Made by a program: the position numbers and the translations under genes. From Candidatus Arcticimaribacter sp. (GTDB taxonomy: Bacteria; Bacteroidota; Bacteroidia; Flavobacteriales; Flavobacteriaceae): a DNA stretch of 5,039 bases. Position 1 is the stretch's first letter; the number at the start of each line of letters is the position of its first letter. This document shows, piece by piece, positions 1-5,039 of the stretch. The DNA lies in NCBI GenBank assembly GCA_011526275.1, contig WTJP01000070.1, positions 1 through 5,039 on the forward strand, given 5' to 3'. Under the pieces are notes generated by a model. That model made no database searches. It was not told the origin of the DNA and worked only from the letters and a program-made list of their open reading frames with translations.

Positions 1-2
1 AC

Positions 3-86
3 TTGGCTTATGCTCCTGTCCCTGGACAGCAAAAAGGTTGTGTAGATCTACAAGAAGCTACTGGCGGGAAAGCTTGGGCACTATAA
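3..86 (+). CDS. Probable 3' end of an unidentified gene entering from the left
   Basis: Frame 3 of the plus strand is open from the window edge for 27 codons and stops at TAA 84-86. The peptide (beginning LAYAPVPGQQKG and ending GKAWAL) has a balanced, protein-like composition. The competing plus frame starting at base 2 is Cys/Trp/Arg-rich and looks non-coding, and the plus frame starting at base 1 stops at TAG 43-45. All three minus-strand frames contain stops within bases 1-80, and there is no ATG there, so no leftward gene crosses this stretch. If real, the gene converges on the cytochrome gene, with the two 3' ends overlapping by 6 bp (81-86). I do not recognise the family, and 27 residues are too few to assign a function. 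The reading is inferred from frame openness and composition only. Confidence 0.45.
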   Translation: MAYAPVPGQQKGCVDLQEATGGKAWAL

Positions 87-560
87 AGTTCTCAAGTATT
101 CTGCGATAGCTCTCGCTTCTTCTTGGCTCAAGTTTTGGTTGATCATCAAGATATTGTTGTATTCAGCTAACAGCGCTTTTCCAATGGGATCTTCCTTGAC
201 CATTTCTGTAGGGTTAAGCAACATATTCATGACCCATGCTGGGTGGCGACGCTCATAAATACCTTTCATGGCTGGGCCAATCAATTTGGCGTTGGCTTTG
301 TGGCAGGCGGTACATTTTTGCTTAAATGCGGCTGCTCCTGTTTCTACTAAGCTTGCATCGATTGCGTCGTCAAATTGCAATTCTTTAATAGGGCCAATTC
401 CTTTATTCTTGAGGTCAACCGGTGTAGCTGTTTTGGCTTGAACAGCTTTGGTTTCTTCCTTTTTTGTTCGGTTAAATTTAAAACCGTCTTCCTTTTTTTC
501 GGTGGAACCTCCACAGGCAATTAAGAGGCCAACGATCAATGGTAGTGCAATTTTCTTCAT
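81..560 (-). CDS. Monohaem class I cytochrome c, lipoprotein
   Basis: This is a 159-residue exported electron-transfer protein. The chosen ATG (560-558) opens directly on a lipoprotein signal peptide, MKKIALPLIVGLLIAC, with lipobox LIAC and lipidated Cys16. An in-frame ATG 11 codons upstream (593) would put a non-signal-like extension in front and is rejected. After the Cys comes a Lys/Glu-rich, probably disordered tether (about residues 17-50), then one cytochrome c domain (about 68-159). It has the haem motif CTACH (83-87), a following GP at 95-96, and ILM at 137-139, where Met139 is the likely distal haem ligand ahead of the final helix (LSQEEARAIAEYLRTL). The family shuttles electrons in the periplasm while anchored to a membrane. 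From memory, similar short cytochromes occur beside clade II nosZ in Bacteroidota, but no nos gene is visible here. The gene lies 92 bp downstream of the transporter gene and may have its own promoter. Confidence 0.9.
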   Translation of the reverse strand: MKKIALPLIVGLLIACGGSTEKKEDGFKFNRTKKEETKAVQAKTATPVDLKNKGIGPIKELQFDDAIDASLVETGAAAFKQKCTACHKANAKLIGPAMKGIYERRHPAWVMNMLLNPTEMVKEDPIGKALLAEYNNILMINQNLSQEEARAIAEYLRTL

Positions 561-575
561 GGTTCTTATTTTGTT

Positions 576-583
576 TAAATGTA
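576..583 (-). promoter_or_regulatory. Candidate -7 element for the cytochrome c gene
   Basis: Read on the minus strand this is TACATTTA, one mismatch from the Bacteroidota -7 consensus TAnnTTTG, and it lies 15 nt before the ATG at 560. A TTTG lies 23 nt further upstream as a possible -33 element; that spacing is at the long end of the usual range. The match is weak and rests on position and consensus alone. Confidence 0.3.
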
Positions 584-652
584 AGGGCAACACCAGCTGC
601 GCAGGACAAACTTAAGTGAAAAAATTTAATGCAGGCTTCGAAAACGATTTTG

Positions 653-1543
653 CTAACCTAGCTTTTTCCGTTTCGTCACCAAGTAAACCCCAACAAAAAC
701 GAGTAGGGTCGCTAAAGTTTTTACTCCGTCCATTTTGTCGTTCCCTGTAAAGCTTGCGTAAACAATTGCGATGATGGGTTGTACATAGGTGAGCACGCCA
801 ATGGTGGTGGGTGGAACTTCGCGCAAGGCATACATGTTGAGCAAATAGGCCATAAAGGTGGTGAAAAAGAGAACGAACCCAATGCGCCAAAGTCCGTCGA
901 AGGGGAGCGTTGCCCAATCAACGGCTAACAGTTCATCGATGCCAAAGGGAAGGTTCATCAAAACACCCATGGGAAACATCCACTTCATCAAGGTAACCAC
1001 ATGGTACTTTTTAGAAATGGGTTTTACTATGACCAAATATGCCCCGTAACAAAAAGCATTGACCAGCATCATGGCGTTCCCCAAGGGAATGTTGGACGCA
1101 TTTTTAATAAATGCATTCCCGTAGAGAACCAAGGTTAACGCCCCTGAAAATCCAAATAGAATCCCCAAGATTTTGGAGGAGGTGATTTTTTCTTTGAGGA
1201 AAATAGCCGAAAGTAGCATGACAATAATGGGCATCATGGTGATGATGACCGAGCTGTTGATGGGGGTCGAAAGGCTTAGTCCTTTAATGAAGAAGATCAT
1301 GTTCAAACACATCCCAAAAGCGGTAGCCACAAAAATGCGGAGGTAATCTTGCTTTTCAATTTTCTCTTTTGGGAAGAAAAAACTACACAGGAAAAACAAA
1401 AGTGAAGCTGTCATCACCCGCAGTAATACCAATCCATAGGGACCAATGTAGGTAGGCATGACCACTTTCATGATGGTGTGGTTCAAGCCATAGATGGTCG
1501 TTGCCCCTATAGCAGCCAAGAGTGCGAGGAACCTTTTATCCAT
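653..1543 (-). CDS. DMT-superfamily (EamA) membrane transporter
   Basis: This is a 296-residue inner-membrane protein with about ten hydrophobic segments, near residues 5-22, 35-57, 67-87, 95-116, 123-142, 154-174, 184-200, 219-239, 246-266 and 273-290. They form two tandem EamA repeats (about 6-140 and 155-290), the usual architecture and length of the drug/metabolite transporter superfamily. Family-like features include the first-repeat ending AIFLKEKI (113-120) and TYVQPIIAIVYASF (252-265) in the second repeat. The C-terminus is basic (TKRKKLG), which fits a cytoplasmic end. Members export or import amino acids, nucleosides, sugars or other small metabolites; the substrate cannot be read from the sequence. 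The ATG at 1543 lies inside the end of the upstream ArsC-like gene (8-bp overlap), so translation is probably coupled. The product class is secure; the specific role is unknown. Confidence 0.9.
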   Translation of the reverse strand: MDKRFLALLAAIGATTIYGLNHTIMKVVMPTYIGPYGLVLLRVMTASLLFFLCSFFFPKEKIEKQDYLRIFVATAFGMCLNMIFFIKGLSLSTPINSSVIITMMPIIVMLLSAIFLKEKITSSKILGILFGFSGALTLVLYGNAFIKNASNIPLGNAMMLVNAFCYGAYLVIVKPISKKYHVVTLMKWMFPMGVLMNLPFGIDELLAVDWATLPFDGLWRIGFVLFFTTFMAYLLNMYALREVPPTTIGVLTYVQPIIAIVYASFTGNDKMDGVKTLATLLVFVGVYLVTKRKKLG

Positions 1544-1883
1544 GCAAGGCAGCTTTTGCCGCCTCTACCGTAGCTTTGGCATTCCCCACAAAAAGTTGAT
1601 CGTCTAGAAGTAGAACGGGGCGCTTTAAAAAAGTGTAATGGGAAAGCAGTAGTTCTTTTATACGCGTTTCTGTCAAGCTCGATTTATCGATTGCTTTGAG
1701 TTTTTGCGCACGTTTATTGAGCAGTGCCTCATAAGACTGTGTATGGGCATACAACACAGCAAGGTCCTCTTCTTGAAGCGGTGCTTTCTTGATATCAATA
1801 CAGCTTACCGCTTCAGGCAAGTCAAGGGTTTTAATGATGCGTTTACAGGTATCGCAACTGCTCAAATAGTAAAATCGCTGCAT
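1536..1883 (-). CDS. ArsC/Spx-family thioredoxin-fold protein (arsenate reductase-like)
   Basis: This is a 115-residue cytoplasmic protein of the ArsC/Spx/YffB family, at the usual family length. The N-terminus MQRFYYLSSCDTCKR gives the first strand followed by a CxxC redox site (Cys10, Cys13). The C-terminal half has TFLKRPVLL (84-92), whose Arg88-Pro89 corresponds to the conserved Arg-Pro of the family, followed by FVGNA (98-102). A third Cys lies at 28. Relatives reduce arsenate using glutathione/glutaredoxin or thioredoxin, or in Firmicutes (Spx) bind RNA polymerase. Bacteroidota homologues are usually labelled arsenate reductase family without proof, and there is no arsR, acr3 or arsB gene in this window, so arsenate resistance is not supported by context. 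It is the first gene of a leftward pair with the EamA transporter, and its TAA lies inside the transporter's start region. The fold assignment is firm; the activity is uncertain. Confidence 0.85.
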   Translation of the reverse strand: MQRFYYLSSCDTCKRIIKTLDLPEAVSCIDIKKAPLQEEDLAVLYAHTQSYEALLNKRAQKLKAIDKSSLTETRIKELLLSHYTFLKRPVLLLDDQLFVGNAKATVEAAKAALHG

Positions 1884-1900
1884 GGTTTTTCACTTTAAGA

Positions 1901-1908
1901 CAAAGTAA
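1901..1908 (-). promoter_or_regulatory. Candidate -7 element for the ArsC-like/transporter pair
   Basis: On the minus strand the sequence is TTACTTTG, one mismatch from TAnnTTTG, 17 nt before the ATG at 1883. No TTG-type -33 element is evident at the expected distance. It would drive the two-gene leftward unit. Confidence 0.3.
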
Positions 1909-1949
1909 ATCAAAATAAACTGAAGGCCACACTAATTAAGGGAATCTCT

Positions 1950-1957
1950 TACCTTTG
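1950..1957 (+). promoter_or_regulatory. Candidate -7 element (TACCTTTG) for the cystathionine gamma-synthase operon
   Basis: TACCTTTG matches the Bacteroidota -7 consensus TAnnTTTG exactly and sits 22 nt before the ATG at 1980, implying a short leader of about 15 nt. No clear TTG -33 element is seen upstream, as is common in this phylum. The leader is too short for a riboswitch, so a SAM or cobalamin switch is not present here. Confidence 0.5.
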
Positions 1958-1979
1958 TCGTTCAAAGCGAAACACGATT

Positions 1980-3131
1980 ATGAAGAAAAAATTGCGGTTC
2001 AATAGTGCCACTATTCACGGTGGTCAAGCCCCCGACCCAGCCTATGGTGCAGTTATGCCTCCTATTTATCAAACCTCGACTTATGCGCAAACCACTCCCG
2101 GTGGGCACAAAGGTTTTGAGTACAGTAGAACCCACAACCCTACCCGAACAGCGCTTGAAAAAGCCTTGGCAAGTGTAGAAGATGGAGCACACGGTTTGGC
2201 TTTCGCATCTGGTCTAGCGGCTATGGATGCCATCATGAAATTATTGCAACCGGGTGATGAGGTGATTTCTACCAACGATCTTTACGGAGGTTCTTATCGT
2301 TTGTTTACCAAGATATTTGAAGGCTTTGGTTTAAAATTTCACTTTGTGGGGATGAACGATATAGCACAAGTCGAAGCGGCCATTAACGAAAACACCAAGC
2401 TCATTTGGGTAGAAACCCCCACCAACCCCATGATGAATGTTGTGGATATTGCCAGTATCGCAAGCTTGGCGAAAAAGCACCAGCTTTTACTCGCTGTGGA
2501 CAATACCTTTGCTTCTCCCTATCTACAACAACCCCTCAACTTAGGTGCAGATATCGTCATGCATTCTGCGACTAAATATTTAGCCGGACATTCCGACGTA
2601 GTTTTGGGCGCAATCGTGGTTAATTCCGACGATTTGCACCAACGCCTTGCCTTCATTCAAAATGCAAGTGGTGCAGTTCCTGGCCCCATGGATAGTTTCC
2701 TCACTTTAAGGGGAGTTAAAACCCTGCATGTGCGTTTACAGCGTCATTGCGAAAACGGGAAAGCAGTAGCAGCGTATTTAGCTGCTCACCCGAAAATTGA
2801 AAAAGTATATTGGCCTGGTTTTGAAAGCCATCCCAACCACGAAGTCGCCAAAAAGCAAATGAAAGATTTTGGTGGGATGCTGTCCTTTATTCCCAAAGGA
2901 GCCGACTACAAAGCGGCCATCAAGATAGTAGAGGATTTAAAAATATTCACCTTGGCGGAATCTTTGGGTGGAGTAGAAAGTTTGGCCGGTCACCCTGCCA
3001 GTATGACCCATGCCTCCATTCCTAAACCCATTCGTGAAGCAAGTGGGGTGGTCGATGCGCTCATCCGATTGAGCGTGGGAATCGAAGACGCTCAAGATTT
3101 GATCGACGATCTCGAGCAAGCCATTGGTTAG
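1980..3131 (+). CDS. Cystathionine gamma-synthase / gamma-lyase (PLP-dependent Cys/Met metabolism enzyme)
   Basis: This 383-residue cytoplasmic enzyme is full length for the Cys/Met metabolism PLP family (fold type I, usually tetrameric). Visible landmarks are the substrate/phosphate region YSRTHNPT (48-55), SGLAAM (77-82), the cofactor-stacking Tyr102 in LYGGSY, WVETPTNP (143-150), the pyridine-binding Asp174 in VDNTFASP, the Schiff-base Lys199 in HSATKYLAGHSDV, the ESLGGVESL loop (327-335) and Arg363 in IRLSVGIED, which binds the substrate carboxylate. The synthase makes cystathionine from cysteine and an activated homoserine ester on the way to methionine; the lyase splits cystathionine to cysteine. 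The two share all these motifs, and I lean to synthase only by resemblance to Bacteroidota proteins so annotated. It heads the rightward block, 32 nt ahead of lpxH. The ATG directly follows a TACCTTTG promoter-like element, which supports the start. Confidence 0.92.
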   Translation: MKKKLRFNSATIHGGQAPDPAYGAVMPPIYQTSTYAQTTPGGHKGFEYSRTHNPTRTALEKALASVEDGAHGLAFASGLAAMDAIMKLLQPGDEVISTNDLYGGSYRLFTKIFEGFGLKFHFVGMNDIAQVEAAINENTKLIWVETPTNPMMNVVDIASIASLAKKHQLLLAVDNTFASPYLQQPLNLGADIVMHSATKYLAGHSDVVLGAIVVNSDDLHQRLAFIQNASGAVPGPMDSFLTLRGVKTLHVRLQRHCENGKAVAAYLAAHPKIEKVYWPGFESHPNHEVAKKQMKDFGGMLSFIPKGADYKAAIKIVEDLKIFTLAESLGGVESLAGHPASMTHASIPKPIREASGVVDALIRLSVGIEDAQDLIDDLEQAIG

Positions 3132-3139
3132 AAAGGTGG

Positions 3140-3147
3140 TATCTTTA
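3140..3147 (+). promoter_or_regulatory. Possible internal -7 element before lpxH
   Basis: TATCTTTA differs by one base from TAnnTTTG and lies in the 32-nt gap between the cystathionine enzyme gene and lpxH, 16 nt before the lpxH ATG. It could give lpxH-hflX expression independent of the first gene. The overlapping TACCTTAG at 3146-3153 is an alternative one-mismatch match. The evidence is weak. Confidence 0.25.
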
Positions 3148-3163
3148 CCTTAGAAAAACATTC

Positions 3164-3925
3164 ATGCAACTTCCCAAAGGAAAGAAAATATATTTTGCTT
3201 CAGACAATCACTTGGGTGCGCCCACTGCGGAAGAAAGTGCCCCAAGGGAGCGCGTTTTTGTCGCTTGGCTCGATCACATTAAAGCCGATGCTGGAGCACT
3301 ATTTCTCTTGGGCGACTTGTTCGACTTTTGGTTTGAATACAAAACCGTAGTCCCCAAAGGATTTGTTCGTGTGTTAGGGAAATTGGCCGAGTTGGCCGAT
3401 GCCGGCATACCCATTCACTTCTTTGTGGGAAACCACGACCTGTGGATGCTCGATTATTTGGAAAAAGAAATCGGGATAAAGGTGTACCACCAAGCCCGTG
3501 ATTTCACCTTTAATAACCAACATTTTTTTATTGGTCACGGCGACGGTTTAGGTCCTGGAGACAAGGGCTATAAACGCATGAAGAAAATTTTTACCAATCG
3601 TTTTCTTCAGTGGTGTTTTCGTTGGCTGCACCCCGATATTGGGATGCGTTTAGGACATTATTTGTCAGTAAAAAATAAATTGATTTCTGGGGAAGAAGAC
3701 GCTGTTTTCTTAGGCGAAAAGGAAGAATGGCTCGTTCAATATGCTCAACGGAAATATCAAGAGAAAGCCCGTGATTATTTTGTCTTTGGTCATCGTCACA
3801 TTCCACTCGACTTGCCTGTGGAAGCCAAAGCACGCTACATTAATTTGGGCGACTGGATTACCCATTACACCTATGCTGTTTTCGATGGAGAAACACTTGA
3901 ACTAACCGCTTGGGAGCGGGGATAA
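3164..3925 (+). CDS. lpxH: UDP-2,3-diacylglucosamine pyrophosphatase (LpxH-type calcineurin-like phosphoesterase)
   Basis: This 253-residue metallophosphoesterase shows the full set of dimetal motifs in order: SDNHLG (13-18, Asp14 and His16), GDLFDFW (50-56, Asp51), GNHD (89-92), GHGD (124-127) and FGHRH (208-212). LpxH hydrolyses UDP-2,3-diacylglucosamine to lipid X and UMP, the fourth step of lipid A synthesis, as a peripheral protein on the inner face of the inner membrane. The DLFDFW segment and the helical insertion between GHGD and GHRH (about 135-200, rich in aromatic and basic residues) are typical of LpxH-like enzymes rather than generic phosphoesterases. Length agrees with Bacteroidota LpxH homologues. 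There is no good Shine-Dalgarno; the ATG is the first in frame after the preceding stop region. Its stop is 3 nt before the hflX start. A related UDP-diacylglucosamine hydrolase activity is the only real alternative. Confidence 0.9.
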   Translation: MQLPKGKKIYFASDNHLGAPTAEESAPRERVFVAWLDHIKADAGALFLLGDLFDFWFEYKTVVPKGFVRVLGKLAELADAGIPIHFFVGNHDLWMLDYLEKEIGIKVYHQARDFTFNNQHFFIGHGDGLGPGDKGYKRMKKIFTNRFLQWCFRWLHPDIGMRLGHYLSVKNKLISGEEDAVFLGEKEEWLVQYAQRKYQEKARDYFVFGHRHIPLDLPVEAKARYINLGDWITHYTYAVFDGETLELTAWERG

Positions 3926-3928
3926 GCT

Positions 3929-5039
3929 ATGCTGGAAAAGAAAAAACTAAATGTAGAAAATACTGTCATTGTGGGGATCATCAACGCCCAGCAAGACGAG
4001 GAACAGTCGAAAGAATACCTCGACGAATTGGCTTTTCTAGCCTTGACTGCAGGGGGGAAGGTCATTCAACGGTTCACCCAAAAAATCAGCTTGCCCAACC
4101 CCAAGACCTTCATTGGGAGTGGGAAACTAGAAGAGGTGCAGGCTTTTGTAGAAGCCAACGATGTTTCGACTGTAGTTTTTGACGACGAGTTGACCCCCGC
4201 ACAGCAAAATAATATTGAGAAAACTTTACGCTGTAAGATCTTGGATCGCACCGGTTTGATCCTTGATATTTTTGCTCAGCGTGCTCAAACCAGTTACGCC
4301 CGCACCCAAGTAGAACTGGCGCAATACCAATATCTTTTACCACGATTGAAGGGGCTATGGACCCACTTGGAACGCCAAAAAGGGGGGATTGGAATGCGTG
4401 GACCGGGGGAGACCGAGATTGAAACGGACCGCCGTATTGTGCGGGATAAGATTACCCTATTAAAGAAGAAACTCACCGTTATCGACAAGCAAATGGCAAC
4501 CCAAAGAGGAAACCGCGGTGCCCTTGTTCGCGTTGCTTTGGTAGGTTATACCAATGTGGGAAAATCCACCTTGATGAATGTCTTATCGAAAAGCAAGGTC
4601 TTTGCCGAAAACAAGCTCTTTGCTACCCTCGATACTACGGTGAGAAAAGTAGTCATTGGGAATCTTCCCTTTCTCTTGAGTGATACCGTAGGTTTTATCC
4701 GAAAACTTCCCACCCAATTGGTCGAGTCTTTTAAAAGTACTTTGGACGAAGTCATTGAGGCCGACTTGCTACTGCATGTCGTAGATATTGCTCACCCCAA
4801 CTTTGAAGAACACATCGAATCGGTTAATCAAATTTTATCGGAAATTGATAGCTTGGACAAGCCCACCATCATGGTCTTCAACAAAATTGATGCCTATCAA
4901 CCCGAGCTGATTGAGGAAGACGATTTAGTAACTGAACGCACAACCAAGCACTACAGCCTAGAAGAATGGGAGGCTACTTGGATGGCGAAAATGAATGGGA
5001 ATGCCCTCTTTATTTCTGCTCTAAACAAATCCAATTTAG
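3929..5039 (+). CDS. hflX: Ribosome-associated GTPase HflX (3' end outside the window)
   Basis: Only the first 370 codons are present; the frame is open at the window edge, so perhaps the last 30-50 residues are missing. HflX binds the 50S subunit and splits or rescues stalled 70S ribosomes, notably under heat stress, and hydrolyses GTP and ATP. The N-terminal HflX domain has the glycine-rich FIGSGKLEEV (61-70), the coiled middle carries GGIGMRGPGETEIETDRR (152-169), and the G domain follows: G1 GYTNVGKS (206-213), G2 region TLDTT (233-237), G3 DTVG (252-255), G4 NKID (318-321) and G5 SAL (363-365). About 40 residues separate G4 from G5, including an SLEEWEATW stretch; similar spacing is, as I recall, common in Bacteroidota HflX. 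The ATG is 3 nt after the lpxH stop, with a purine-rich AGCGGGGATAAG just upstream, so it is probably translationally coupled to lpxH. Confidence 0.95.
   Translation, partial: MLEKKKLNVENTVIVGIINAQQDEEQSKEYLDELAFLALTAGGKVIQRFTQKISLPNPKTFIGSGKLEEVQAFVEANDVSTVVFDDELTPAQQNNIEKTLRCKILDRTGLILDIFAQRAQTSYARTQVELAQYQYLLPRLKGLWTHLERQKGGIGMRGPGETEIETDRRIVRDKITLLKKKLTVIDKQMATQRGNRGALVRVALVGYTNVGKSTLMNVLSKSKVFAENKLFATLDTTVRKVVIGNLPFLLSDTVGFIRKLPTQLVESFKSTLDEVIEADLLLHVVDIAHPNFEEHIESVNQILSEIDSLDKPTIMVFNKIDAYQPELIEEDDLVTERTTKHYSLEEWEATWMAKMNGNALFISALNKSNL

Noticed and set aside
561..593. Eleven-codon N-terminal extension of the cytochrome gene from the ATG at 593
   Set aside because: It would place MLPLHLNKIRT before an otherwise perfect lipoprotein signal peptide, so the internal ATG at 560 is the better start.
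597..604. Palindrome CTGCGCAG in the gap before the cytochrome gene
   Set aside because: Only 8 bp and not extendable; expected by chance and with no partner site.
612..921. Two leftward open frames overlapping the 3' part of the transporter gene
   Set aside because: Composition is His/Cys/Arg- or Pro/Ser-rich and non-protein-like, and they lie in alternative frames of a well-supported membrane protein.
1884..1979. Possible methionine-related riboswitch upstream of the cystathionine gamma-synthase gene
   Set aside because: The likely leader is about 15-20 nt and the whole gap is 96 bp shared with a divergent gene, too short for a SAM or cobalamin aptamer; no conserved aptamer motifs were seen.
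3133..3151. Possible hairpin AAGGT...ACCTT after the cystathionine enzyme gene
   Set aside because: The stem is only 5 bp with a 9-nt loop and no following T-run, so it is not a credible terminator.
3910..4182. Open frame of 90 codons spanning the lpxH-hflX junction
   Set aside because: It overlaps the end of lpxH and the start of hflX in another frame, has no recognisable domain, and both overlapped genes have clear motifs through the region.
1..5039. A hidden defence, mobile or otherwise novel system
   Set aside because: Nearly all bases lie in recognisable housekeeping-type genes with consistent codon use; there are no integrases, transposases, repeats, toxin-antitoxin pairs or unexplained gaps above 100 bp.

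Overview
The window looks like an ordinary stretch of a Bacteroidota chromosome, probably Flavobacteriales or a near relative. This rests on protein style (a Bacteroidota-type LpxH, HflX and cystathionine gamma-synthase, and a short lipoprotein cytochrome c), the lack of strong Shine-Dalgarno sequences, and TAnnTTTG-like promoter elements just upstream of several starts. The placement is inferred from remembered family features, not from a search.

Layout. Bases 3-86 (+) probably hold the last 27 codons of a gene that enters from the left; its stop overlaps the end of the next gene. A leftward block follows: a monohaem cytochrome c lipoprotein (560-81), a DMT/EamA-family membrane transporter (1543-653) and a small ArsC/Spx-family thioredoxin-fold protein (1883-1536). 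The last two overlap by 8 bp and are surely co-transcribed. A 96-bp divergent intergenic region (1884-1979) carries a candidate promoter for each direction. A rightward block then runs to the window edge: a PLP-dependent cystathionine gamma-synthase/lyase (1980-3131), an LpxH-type UDP-2,3-diacylglucosamine pyrophosphatase (3164-3925) and the ribosome-associated GTPase HflX (3929 to beyond 5039, cut by the window edge). Gaps here are 32 and 3 nt, so the block is probably one transcription unit, possibly with an internal start before lpxH.

Functions. The genes are housekeeping or general metabolism: sulfur amino acid synthesis (transsulfuration), lipid A synthesis, ribosome rescue or quality control, a periplasmic electron carrier, metabolite export or import, and a redox-active small protein. 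They do not form one evident pathway. I found no RNA gene, insertion sequence, CRISPR array, phage gene, large repeat or convincing intrinsic terminator, and no sign of a previously undescribed system. The points most worth checking are the convergent overlap at the left edge, the partner of the cytochrome, the ArsC-like/transporter pair and the tight lpxH-hflX coupling.
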